From assembly GCA_963693085.1 (NCBI GenBank), contig OY856410.1, forward strand, positions 1,334,735,804 through 1,334,799,803: a stretch of DNA of 64,000 bases. The letters are read 5' to 3'. Numbering within the stretch: the stretch's first letter is position 1; the number at the start of each line of letters is the position of its first letter. The notes under the pieces are model-generated. The model saw only the letters and a list, made by a program, of their open reading frames with translations, had not been told where the DNA came from and did no database searches. The position numbers and the translations under genes are program-made. Source of the stretch: Alisma plantago-aquatica. Lineage: Eukaryota > Streptophyta > Magnoliopsida > Alismatales > Alismataceae. Shown here piece by piece: positions 23,551-34,243 of the stretch.

Positions 23551-24518
23551 TAATGATGGCCGCCCAGACGAGAGGGGGATCGAATTTGCCATTGCACAAG
23601 TGCCGAGGAAAGAGAGAAAGGAGAACGGAGGCCAGAAGTTCATACCTGTCGATCCGGACGCTGCCGAAGACGGATTTCACCACCGAGAGGCAGGAAAGCT
23701 CGTGTTCTACGCAAAGGATCAACCGGTTCTCCTCTGTTTAGGGGTTTTCCATTTAATTCATGTTTTTCATATGATTTCCCCTATTTCTACCATGTATTTG
23801 TGCGAGATGAACATGCGGGGCTAATCCCCTCCATCTTTAGGACCGGGAGTAGCCCGAGAATGCATTGTATGACAGTTTTATATTAATAATTCATATTTTC
23901 TCTCTTACATCTGTGGTATGATTTCGTTTTCTCCATATATTGTTATGCTTGATCACCATAATAATAACCTAATGCCCTTAATCACTTTGACAGAAGGATT
24001 AACGGTTGAAAAGAGATGAAACCTACATTAATCGATAAATCCCTTGACAAAGGAGGTGTAAAATTAATGGTGGAAACTGAGAGATCGTTCGTAATGCACT
24101 TAGTTTAGGGGATAGATTACTACGACGGTGGAATCAACCTAAACCTAAGTAGTGAATTACACCACGACAGTGGGTAATTCTGTTTTTAGGCCACTACCCG
24201 GATGGAGAGAGAAGATTGAGAAATTATATGAAACCTAATACAATGATAACCCGCGGTGAAACCGCAATCCTAAAGATACTCTTTTGAATTGATTAAATTA
24301 ACATTTAATCGATTGGTTGTTTTGTTTTATTTTTACTTTCTATTAATTTTGACAACAAACCCCAATTTGTTATTCGGCTTAGTTGATCGCAAATAGTTAG
24401 TAGGAGTCTCCAATAATTCAGCGTATTCCCTGTGTTTGACTCGGGCCTCACAAAGGCCTTTACTACTCGATGTGTATACTTGCATTTTAGCGCGTAGTAA
24501 AATATACGTCAAGTTTTT

Positions 24519-24536
24519 TGGCGCCGTTGCCGAGGA
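24519..24536 (+). other. Element C primer binding site (tRNA-Asp)
   Basis: TGGCGCCGTTGCCGAGGA lies seven bases after the LTR and is complementary to the 3' end of plant tRNA-Asp, the usual primer of Athila/Tat elements. It differs at one base from the usual ...GGGGA. Confidence 0.9.
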
Positions 24537-24702
24537 ATACGGTGGAATTGTTGGCACTTCGAGCGCTATGAGCGGCCACTCTAGGCCACAAATTTCTTTT
24601 TAATTTTCATTCAAATTCAAATATTTTTACATTGCACTTTAATTGTTTATACTCGTCTTAGCATAATACTGAACTCGAATTTTCTTATTTCAGGTACTGT
24701 GT

Positions 24703-26667
24703 ATGGTGCAGACGCGTAGTACTGACTACGACAATCGCACACCCGAGGTTCCATTTCCGGGACCTGAGGACGAGGAGCATTCTGAGCACGAGTACCAAGA
24801 AGAGATAGATTCTAAATCTGAACCAGAAGACATGGCCGAGCCACAGACCATATGGGAGAAGATCAAAGCTTCTTCCTCATCAGCTTCAAAGGGGCCTATA
24901 AAAAAACAGGCGATCAACATACCGACATATAAGATCGATCCAGCGTTGATTAATTTGGTAAAATCAAATGCGTTTCATGGGCTGAAGAATGAGGATCCTG
25001 TTGCACACATCAGCCAGTTCGTTGAAAATTTTGACATGGTAAAGATAGACATGTTTCCACAAGATGCTTTGTACCTCAAGCTGTTCCCAAGTTCCTTGGC
25101 AGGAGCAGCAAGAGAGTGGCTACATAATCTAGACGATGAGTTCGTTGAGTCTTGGGACCATATGGTGGAAGTTTTTTTTGAGAGGTTCTTCCCTCCTGAG
25201 AAGACTAACGACATGATCCGGAAGATTCACAATTTCACCCAACAGGCGGGTGAAACATATTCTGAGACCTGGGAGCGATTTCAGGTTATGTTGAGGAGAT
25301 GTCCGCATCACGGGCTGGACAAAGAGACACAGGTGAAAATCTTCTATTTTGCTCTCTCTGAGCATGATAGGAGTAATCTGGACTCAGCCGGGTCGGGATT
25401 TTTTCTGAATAACACTGACACTAGATGCTGGGAAATACTCAAGAACATGGCGAGAAAGCAGTCCTGGGGAGAAAGAGAGAGAGGCCCAGTTGAGCAAGCA
25501 TGAGTCGCCAGTGAATCAAAGGCAATGAGAGAGCTGAATGAGAAGATGGATCTTCTCGCAAAGAAGTTACTACAAAAAGAAGAAAATGAGTCCGAGGATG
25601 AGGCTCAAGTCAAGTACATGAGACAACAACAAGGGTACAGGAACAATGACTACTCATGGAGAAAGGACAAAAAGTTCTCATGGAAGGATCCGAATAATTT
25701 TCTGCAGGATCCGGAAGCCAAGCCTACACCTGCTACAGAGGACAAGATCACGGAGTTGCTCAATTAGGTCATCAAGCAAAATCAAGAGTTAATTAACACA
25801 TTCGGGTAGCAAATCAAGCAACAAGGTGAATTTATGAATCAATTTGGGCAGACATTGTAGAGCCATGGGGCTCAAATGAGGACCATAGAGACCTCCATGG
25901 CGCAGATGGCAGCTGAAATTGCTAGTTTGAAGAAGCCAGCACATTCGGGTTTTCTGGGGAACACCAATGTTCCCGGGGGAAACCAGCAAGCCAAGGCCAT
26001 TTTACTGAGAAGCGGCAAGAAGGTGTTGAATCCAAGAATGGATGAAACAAGCATACCGCAAGGTAAAGTTGAAGGTGAAGCCACTACGGAGCAGCCCACA
26101 CCAGTCATAGGGCAGGTTGAAGACATAGTCGTGGATGGTAATGATGAACAGGTTGCTGAGGAGGAACCGCAGAAAATGACGCCTTATGTGCCACCTCATC
26201 AAAGGTCACAAGCCGTTCCGGTCCCCTATCCGAATAGTGCAAAGGCAAGGAAGGTAGATGCACAATTCAAGAAATTCTTGGACAGCTTTAGGAAGCTTTC
26301 GGTCAATATTCCGTTAATGGAAGCTATTGAGCAAATCCCTTCATACGGGAAGTTTCTAAAAGATGTCATCACCAAGAAGAGGAAGATACCAGATACTGAG
26401 GTCGTTGTACTAAAGGAGCAAGTGAGTGCCTTCATTATGGGCACTCTACCGCCAAAGAGACAGGATCCCGGGTGTTTCAATATTTCTTGCTATATCTGGA
26501 AGTTTAAATTTGGAGAGGCATTATGTGATTCAGGGGCAAGCATCAATTTGATGCCCCTTTCAACATTTAAAAAGCTGGGATTAAAGGAGTCACGGCCGAG
26601 CAATATGACTATCCAATTGGCCAACAACTCTGTGGTGAGCCTTATGGAATCTGCAAAGATGTCTTAG
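24703..26667 (+). pseudogene. gag: Element C gag and protease (broken)
   Basis: Translation starts with MVQTRSTDYDNRTPEVPF. An acidic N-terminus is followed by the Athila gag core: VAHISQFVENFDMVKIDMF at residues ~103-121, FPSSLAGAAREWLHNL at ~128-143, EVFFERFFPPEKTNDMIRKI, and the LRRCPHHGL phrase. The capsid-like protein would package element RNA. No zinc knuckle was seen. The frame continues through stops at 25501 (TGA), 25765, 25807 and 25858 (TAG). Comparison with F indicates CGA or CAG at each, so all four are C-to-T changes. After a Pro/Gln-rich linker comes the aspartic protease with DSGA at 26527-26538 (ALCDSGASINLMPL). A one-base deletion near 26636 moves the frame to that of pol. 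Confidence 0.9.
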
Positions 26668-29600
26668 TGAAGGTGGATCGATTTGTCTTTCCGGCTGATT
26701 TTGTGGTTATGGAGATGCAGGACGAGCATGGTAATGAGCTGTTACTTGGACGTCCATTCCAAGCTACAGCCGACATGATCTTAGAGATGGGGAGAGGTCG
26801 CTTGACCTTAGGCATAGCAGATGACCGCTTTGAGATGGTCATGCCCTCTAGCACTGCGTCTTCTAAAGCAAAAGAACAATGTAATATGGTGAAACACATG
26901 GATCACAACATCTCACTCTTCCTTGGGAAACCATTTTTGGACATGGCTCATGTGATGAGCAAGATGGATAATGGAAACTTAGCTGTGGATATCATGGAGC
27001 AAACTAAGGTTGTTTCTTTGTGCAAAGTTGTTGGATTTCCGAATGATGAGAATGAGGACATTCCGCCTTCATGGGAGGATGATGCAATTGTTATTTCGAT
27101 TGTTGATGCATATCCGGAATTGCCGTTAGAGGCTTGTATGTTAAATGTTACCTATGATTGGATGCGGAGTAAATCACTCAAGGAGTGCGCTAAATTGTTT
27201 CAGATGCTTCCATGCTTCTATACGAAGCACTATGAAGATTTAGGTGCACTTCCCCCACCGCTGAATTCATCTCTTATCAGCCCGCCAGAGTTGGAATTGA
27301 AGCCGCTGCCCCCGCATCTCAAGTATGTCTTTCTAGCTAAGAAGGACAAGTTACCGGTGATCGTATATGCTTATTTGAGTGTGGATGAGGAGGAGCAACT
27401 GCTGATAGTGCTCAAGAACCACCGTGGAGCTTTTGGGTGGTCTGTTGCAGACATCAAGGGGATCTCTCCTACCCTTTGCCAGCATAAGATTCGGCTCGAA
27501 GAGGGAGCCAAGCCTGTTATTCAGCCTCAAAGACGTTTAAATCCGAGCATGATGGAGGTTGTGAAGAAGGAGGTCATCAAACTTCTTGCTACAGGGATTA
27601 TCTATTCCATATCAGACTCGACGTGGGTGAGTCCCACACAGGTAGTCCCTAAGAAGGGGGGAATTACTGTCACTAAAAATTTGTTGAATGAACCTGTCAC
27701 CACCCGATTGGTAACCGGGTGGCGAGTTTGTATTGACTACCATCATCTGAATGCTGCCACACTTAAGGATCATTTTCCTTTACCATTTATTGATCAAATT
27801 TTAGAACGTCTTGTCAGTCGGTCGCATTTTTGTATTCTGGATGGGTATTCGGGGTATAACCAGATTTCGATTGATCCTTTGGATCAAGAGAAGTCTACGT
27901 TCACCTGTCCCTATGGGACTTTTGTTTACCGACGAATGCCGTTTGGTTTATGTAATGCACCGGCGACATTTCAACGCTGCATGCTCGCCATATTTTCTGA
28001 CATGGTAGAGTGCTGTCTTGAGGTTTTTATGGATGACTTCTCGGTTTATGGTGCATCATTTGATGAATGTCTCTATAACCTAGACAAGGTGCTGCAGCGT
28101 TGTGAGGACACACACTTGGTCCTTAACTGGGAGAAATGTCACATGATGGTGACAGAGGGAATAGTGCTAGGACACAAGGTGTCTAGCAAAGGTCTTGAGG
28201 TAGACCCTGTGAAAATTGAGGTGATTTCAAAGTTGCCCCCACCAAATTCTGTAAAAGGGGTGAGAAGCTTTTTGGGACACGTCGGGTTCTATCGGCGATT
28301 CATTAAGGATTTTTCTAAAATTGCAAAACCTTTATCCGAACTGTTGGAGAAAGATGCGGTTTTCGATTTCAACGATAAGTGTCTTCACGCATTCGAAGTT
28401 TTGAAAGAAAAATTGATTTCGGCCCCGGTTGTTCAAACGCCGGATTGGACAAAACCATTCGAATTGATGTGTGACGCTTCGGATTTTGCAGTAGGGGCCG
28501 TTTTGGGGCAAAGGGTAGACAATAAGCCCGCTGTGATTTTCTATGCTTCCAAAACTCTGAATGATGCTCAATTGAACTATACAACTACTGAAAAAGAATT
28601 ACTTGCCGTCGTGTTTACTTTTGAAAAATTTCGGCAGTATTTAGTTGGATCTAAAGTAGTTGTATGGACCGACCATGCTGCGATAAAATACTTGATGGAG
28701 AAAAAGGACGCAAAGCCTAGACTCATTAGGTGGATTTTGCTCTTACAAGAATTTGACATTGAAATCAAGGATAAGTCTGGAATTGAGAATGTAGTGGCTG
28801 ATCATTTGTCTAGGTTAGAAAGGGTGAATGAAAAAGATTTGCACATACCCATAACCGAGACGTTTCCCGATGAACAGCTTTTGAAAATTAATGCTAAAGA
28901 ACCGTGGTTTGCTGAAATTGTTAATTATTTGGCTTGCGGGATCATCCCGGAAGACTGGTCATATCAAGAGAAAAAGAGATTCTTTCATTCTTTAAGATAC
29001 TATTTTTGGGATGATCCAATTCTTTTGAAGCAATGCAGGGACGGTATCTTACGCAGGTGTGTGCCTGAGATGGAGTACGAGAGTGTTCTCCACCATTGCC
29101 ATGCATCGCCGACGGGAGGACACCATGCCAGTTCGCGAACAGCAGCTAAGGTGTTGGAAAGCGGCCTTTATTGGCCAACTTTGTTTCGGGATGCCTACGA
29201 TTTTGTAAGGCAATGTGACCCGTGTCAGTGAGCAGGTAACATTTCAAAGCGACAAGAAATGCCCCTGAATGTATTTCAGGAAGTTGAAGTATTTGATTTG
29301 TGGGGCATAGACTTCATGGGACCCTTTGTGTCCTCGAACTCCAATTTGTATATCTTGCTAGTTGTTGATTATGTGTCGAAGTGGGTGGAAGCAATCCCCA
29401 CAAGAACTAATGATTCTACTGTAGTGTGCAGGTTTGTGAAGGAAAATATTTTCTACAGGTTTGGGATACCCCGAATGATAATAAGAGATGGGGGTACACA
29501 CTTCCGGAATCAGAAATTCTCGACACTATTGAAGAAATATGGGGTCAAGCACAACATTGGCACCCCATATCATCCACAGACTCAAGGCCAAGTGGAGGTC

Positions 29601-30191
29601 TCAAACTGTGAAATCAAGAAGATTCTAGAGCGAACGGTGTCATCCACAAGGAAGAATTGGAGTGCCCTACTACCGGACGCACTTTGGGCATATAGAACGG
29701 CTTACAAAACACCTATAGGCACTACCCCTTTTAGGTTGGCGTACGGCCAGGCTTGTCACCTTCCGGTGGAATTGGAGCACAAGGCCCATTGGGTGCTTAG
29801 AAGGCTAAATTTGAGTTATGATGAAGCTGGGAGAAAGAGGATGTTTGAGTTGAATGAGCTGGACGAGTTGCGCATGACGGCATATGAGAATGCCCGAATA
29901 TACAAGGAGCACACAAAACTGATCCACGATCGCCATATCGAGCTGCGCACGTTTAAGAAGGGAGATAGTGTTCTGTTGTTTAACTCCTGACTCAAGTTGC
30001 ATCCCGGGAAGCTGAAATCCCGGTGGAGTGGACCGTTCGTGGTGGAAGAGGTAAAACCGCACGGTGCGATTATGGTGCATGATGGAGATGCCACGTTCTT
30101 GGTGAATGGACAGAGGCTAAAGCTGTATTTTGGTGAGAATTACAAGAGAAAAGTGAATGAGGTCAAACTCATTACACTTGCAGACGAATGA
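26667..30191 (+). pseudogene. pol: Element C pol: protease end, RT, RNase H, integrase (broken)
   Basis: A single frame gives the protease C-terminus, then reverse transcriptase with [20 protein letters not shown] and the catalytic FMDD at 28026-28037. RNase H follows ([18 protein letters not shown], about 28460; [10 protein letters not shown], about 28670). The integrase has a zinc-binding HHCC region (29090-29226) and a DD35E core: Asp codons at 29310 and 29487, Glu codon at 29595. The tail GPFVVEEVKPHGAI...LKLYFGE lacks a chromodomain, as expected for Athila. Two stops (29229 and 29988, both TGA where CGA is expected) interrupt it, so only pieces could be made. All catalytic residues are still present. 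Confidence 0.93.
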
Positions 30192-30236
30192 GACGCTCAG
30201 AAGCCGTCTAGCCTAAGACGTTAAATAAGGGCGCTT

Positions 30237-30254
30237 GTTGGGAGGCAACCCAAC
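30237..30254 (+). promoter_or_regulatory. Conserved hairpin GTTGGG-AGGCAA-CCCAAC after pol
   Basis: A 6-bp stem and 6-base loop follow pol by 45 bases. F has the identical 18 bases at 58265-58282, and similar sequences follow pol in other Athila-like elements as far as I recall. The role is unknown: RNA processing, splicing and a structural stop are possible. Confidence 0.7.
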
Positions 30255-30367
30255 CATCGGTACATTAGGATAGTTTAATTATAATCATAGGTTGCTTTAA
30301 TTTTGTTAAAATTTTAGTGTAAAGAAGATACCTTGATCCGTTTGTTCATTGTGCAGGCTGAGGCAGA

Positions 30368-30913
30368 GTCGATACCATCGACACACTGGTCGATGGTATC
30401 GACATAGGTTCAGGTTGACAACTGCAAGGCTCATTCTGAGTCGATACTATCGACGGTCACGTCGATGGTATCTACCCACCTATAGGCAGGTCACCCAACA
30501 ACAGTCGATAGTATCGACCCATCCGTCGATACCATCGAGATCTCTGGAGAAGTTCAGAGCAATTTGTCTCAGTCAACTCGATACCATCGATGGCCTCATC
30601 GATGGTATCGACATGGTCACAGGTTGAAGTGAAAAAGTGGCGGTGTCGCAATGAAGCTAAGTCGATACCATCGACTCCTGTCGATGGTATCGACCATCCA
30701 TGTCACCGATCCGCGCAAAGAAATTGACAGCGATCGCGGCGTCCATGTCATCAATCCGAGTGTTGCGTCGATACTATCGACTTGTGTCGATGGTATCGAC
30801 AGGTCAGCAATCCGGGTTTCACAATCCATCAATCGTCAGTCGTCGATACTCGTGAGGGGGGCAGATAGCATCGAGACATATCGATACCATCGACCCGCGT
30901 CGATGGTATCGAC
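30368..30913. repeat. Hairpin array in the C integrase-ORF3 spacer
   Basis: Seven hairpins are formed by GTCGATACCATCGAC (or a one-base variant) facing GTCGATGGTATCGAC. The pairs start at 30368/30389, 30440/30461, 30504/30525, 30577/30597, 30661/30680, 30767/30786 and 30880/30899, with loops of about 4-6 bases. Hairpin-to-hairpin spacing is 64-113 bp and the linkers are mostly unrelated. A half-copy lies near 30865. The array ends 27 bp before a TATA box. Confidence 0.94.
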
Positions 30914-30938
30914 GGGTCAACAGTAGCGTCGGACAAGT

Positions 30939-30948
30939 CTATATAAGG
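30939..30948 (+). promoter_or_regulatory. TATA box, candidate internal promoter for ORF3 (element C)
   Basis: CTATATAAGG is a close match to the plant TATA consensus. It is followed by a CG-rich stretch with acgtcatttgacgtcac (CRE/bZIP-like ACGTCA words) and lies about 180 bases before the ORF3 start. F has TTATAAAAGGG at the same place relative to its array. A transcript starting about 30 bp downstream would have ORF3 as its first ORF. Confidence 0.65.
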
Positions 30949-31129
30949 AGTGTCATTACGTCATTTGACGTCACACCTTCAGAGTGATCTTCCTCCTTTG
31001 CGCCGTGCACTCCCCTAATCCATCCAAGATCGAAGAGCAGCAACATCGAGCAAAGATCTTCACCAAGCGGAGAATCAAGTCTTAGTCTTCACCGAGCTCT
31101 TCTTCTTCAACCCCTTTCTTGTCGCCACC

Positions 31130-32716
31130 ATGGTGCATATAGCCGGAGCATCGCCCTCACACGCAACTCCGACGGAATTCATTCCACCACCAATAGCATC
31201 AGTTGCTCGTCCCCGACTCATCCATCCTTCCCCGGAGATTCGAAAGATCTACGAGGAGATAATGAGGAGGAAGATCGAGCCCACCCGGTATGTGGACCGG
31301 GAAATGGTGCGCGATCTGGGATTCGAGGCCAACTTGGCCTATGTTCTTAACGGACAGGCCCGTCACACTCGCATAAGGCCTGGCGAACTGGAGTTTCATC
31401 AAGATGGCCAGCCGTTCTTTAGTGACTGGCCGACATACAAAGAGCTGGTAGCCGAGTTCATGGCGTCGTTGGACGTCTGCATCTATCCCAACGACATCAA
31501 TGCTACTGACCGAGAGTGGATCCAGGGCCGGGTATCTTTCCGGCTGTACAACCACGACTACATCCTCACGCTACGACAGTTCAACAAAATTTTCAACTGG
31601 AACCATTCCCAGTATGACCACCGGAGGCCGGACCACCGCACCGATTACGACATGATCTTCTCCGAGTTGGTAACGGTGCCACAAGGGAGGTCGGTTAGCT
31701 ACCACAACGATGCGGTAGCCGACTTCGAGCACCCCTTCATCCGGGTCTTGCATCGGATGCTGAGTTCTACTGTGTTTGTGCGGGGTGATCTGGCCCTTAG
31801 CAAATTTCAAGGCTCCGATCTCTTCTTTCTATACAAGCTTCTGAAGAGACAAGAATGCAATTGGGGTGCATTCTTTTTGCAGCGTGTGATGGATGTAAAA
31901 AGGAGTACGAGGAAAGCGCCGATTCACTTCGGTGGGCTCATCACCAAACTGGCGTCGTACTTGGGACTGAATTTCCAATCCCTCACTCCTCTTTCTACAA
32001 GAAGCAAGGTCAACTTGCAACATCTTCATCGGGCCAACTTAATTCTTCTCCGGGATGGCGCGACATTTGCACATTGCCACATGAATCAAGCGTATCAGGA
32101 GTGCGCACTGCCGGATCCCATCTTCAACATCGAGGGCGCACAACATTTCAGATGGCCAATCATAGCCATCGACTCCGATGAGGAAGAAGGTGGCGATGAC
32201 GGCGGCGACGACGGACAGGATGACAAGGCCGAGGAGGAAGAAGAGGCCTTTACACCTCTTCGCGCACGAGTAGCACCCCAGAAGCGTCCTCGGATGCATC
32301 CAGGTGCATCATCATCATCACGGCCTCCATCTCCACCGCCGCAACCCTCGCAGCAAAGCGAGGATGTTTATTCTATGCAGGGCATGTACAGCATGCTCCA
32401 AGACATTCAGCAGACGCAGCACAGCCATACCGCTGCATATGCCGGTATCCAAGACACCACCAACCGGCTTTTCGTAAACCAACAGGCGATCTTTGAGAAT
32501 GAGCGCCTTCTTTTCACCAATCAAGAAAGCATCCATGATCGGTTGCATAGGATGGAGCAGTAACAGCAGCCATTCTACGACAACTACTGGAGTCAGGGCT
32601 ATTTTGGTGGGTATCCACAACCTCCACCAATGCCCCCGTATGAGCCGAACTTCCAAGGGCAGTTCCCGTCTTGGGACCCCACTTCTCCGCAGCCACCTCC
32701 ACCTCCACAAGATTGA
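31130..32716 (+). pseudogene. Element C ORF3 (env-position ORF, Athila ORF-1-like), one stop
   Basis: The reading frame starts MVHIAGASPSHATP and runs 528 codons to the TGA at 32714, interrupted only by a TAA at 32561 where F has CAA. N-terminal half: a folded-looking domain with YVDREMVRDLGFEANLAYVL (~residues 55-74), FFSDWPTYKELVAEFMASLD, and W-G-F-F contexts. Then come an acidic run (~345-372), a Pro/Ser segment, a Gln-rich possible coiled coil, and a Tyr/Pro/Gly-rich tail (YDNYWSQGYFGGYPQPP). I see no signal peptide or membrane segment, so it is probably not an envelope protein. It most resembles the family named ATHILA ORF-1, from memory of the fold pattern. The same protein can be traced in F over its full length. 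Confidence 0.8.
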
Positions 32717-32750
32717 TCGGGTATCTCTGTTCCACTCTTAAGTTTGTTTT

Positions 32751-32788
32751 TGACTATGAGGCCATAGTCAAATTCAAGCTTAGGGGGG
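32751..32788 (+). other. Internal polypurine-tract copy with adjacent hairpin (element C)
   Basis: An 8-bp hairpin (TGACTATG-AGGC-CATAGTCA, 32751-32770) is followed by CAAGCTTAGGGGGG (32775-32788). The latter repeats the start of the true 3' polypurine tract (CAAGCTTAGGGGAG, 34228-34241). F has the same arrangement at 55724-55760. Confidence 0.8.
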
Positions 32789-34226
32789 TAGTTGGAACAG
32801 CTCTATCTTTTATTGTTTTTAGTTTTTCGCATTGTTATTTGTTTCTTGCATCTGTAGTTTTTTGTAGGATCCACGTGCTATCTAGTGTAACTGTGGATGT
32901 CGTAAAAGTTTGTCATCTTGCTGTTAGTTCATGGGAAATTTAAAAATTTTTGTGTCTTGGATAGCTTGCTTTGGTTGACCTTGGGGAACACATCCTACGA
33001 AAATGATTGATTATGTCAACTTTAAAACAACATTTCACATCTGTACTCCTAATGATTCATGAAAAGTGGACAGTAATGGTTGTTGAGCCTAACCTAACCA
33101 AATGGTAATGAGACCTTAATTGGATATAAGAGAGAGAACCCTTTATACTACTACACAGGTCAGTAAGGAGGGATACATAATATCTTTCTAAGGTTCAGTC
33201 ATCTAATCTTGTGATCATTCCACTTCATTTTTCCATAATCCACCTAAGAGTTGGAAGTAAAGTGCAGTTTTAATTCCTTCTTGTATACATAGCATGTAGA
33301 TAGGACTTGCATTGATTTTTTCCATACTTTTGCATAAAAAGAAAAAAAATATAGGGATTCATGCACATTACCTTTAGGTGCATGCCATGTAGTTGCACTC
33401 ATGATTTTCATGCATAAAGTACATCATGTATCTCAATTTTCCCCAATGGTGAATTAAACTGTTCCATACCTTCTAAATATTGAAAAAAATTTCTGAGCAT
33501 GAAGAAAATAGCCAATAAACTTATCTTTAAGCAATTATGGATATGTGGGCTGAAGAAAAAAATTCTAAAAATCTGCATATTTTCTCTCTTAAAAAAAAAA
33601 GAATTTAGAAGAAAGTGAAATAAGAGGGAGAAAGGAACATGATATCACTCGCATCACGGGAAATTGAGTACATGATGTAGTTTGACTAGATATCCATCTC
33701 ATTTTGAGGTGGAAGGTTAGTGCACGCATCATTTTCACCCGATTTTAGGCATTAGGGCATTTCTAATGTGCATTGGCATCATTTAGGACATTTTTGTATT
33801 ATGCATGTTGAAACTGTACAATACTTCCAAGTTCTTTCATGAGCCACCCATTTTCATCCACCCGTTGCTCGGAGTGGTAGGCCACCGTGAAATTCTCCTC
33901 ACTAATGATTATCAGGAGAACTGCTTCCATGTAGATGGTAGTTAGGGCGAGCAACGTAGTATAGGCGATCACAAGATGCACCAATGCTGAAATCGGCGAA
34001 TTTTATTATGTTAACTGCCTTATGTGATAGTGTTAATCAGTTTGGGGGTTAATTTCTTTTATTGATGATTACTGTCGCCTTTAGGGTAATTACCGTTCTG
34101 TGGTTAGAGAAGGCCAGTTTGAGAACGTTCAGTGGGAGTTACATGGGATGTTGGGTTGGTGTGTTGTTTTTCAGTTGACATTTGCAATTCTATTCTAAGG
34201 ATTAGTTGCTCGAGGGCGAGCAATGT
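32789..34226 (+). other. Element C 3' non-coding tract
   Basis: This is 1.4 kb without a domain-bearing ORF. It is shared with F (54230-55723), for example the gttgctcgg...gtggtaggccacc segment near 33866 (54600-54560 in F) and aggacatttttg phrases. It is thus family-specific sequence, not a later insertion. Short A-runs and a cgagggcgagcaatg phrase precede the polypurine tract. Confidence 0.75.
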
Positions 34227-34228
34227 TC

Positions 34229-34243
34229 AAGCTTAGGGGAGTT
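34229..34243 (+). other. Element C 3' polypurine tract
   Basis: AAGCTTAGGGGAGTT directly precedes the LTR start TGATGCG at 34244. Confidence 0.88.

Larger units (their letters stand above)
22897..24511 (+). repeat. Element C 5' LTR, 1615 bp
   Basis: This LTR is collinear with 34244-35858 at an offset of 11347. Differences are scattered substitutions, often at CG sites (for example GTCGATACGATCGATG here against the consensus word in the other LTR). It contains the hairpin array (23131-23469), a TATA-like site at 23544 and no real gene. Confidence 0.95.

Noticed and set aside
23387..23741. Overlapping ORFs of about 110 codons in the C LTR (also 34734-35121)
   Set aside because: They run through the hairpin words and exist in both LTRs only because the LTR is duplicated; no domain, and F does not preserve them.
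26667..30191. Element C as an intact, coding-competent retrotransposon
   Set aside because: Stops and a frameshift interrupt gag, protease/pol and integrase; only the layout is complete.
31130..32716. ORF3 as a viral-type envelope gene
   Set aside because: Position fits, but there is no signal peptide, transmembrane segment or furin-like site; an acidic and Pro/Tyr-rich tail fits another role.
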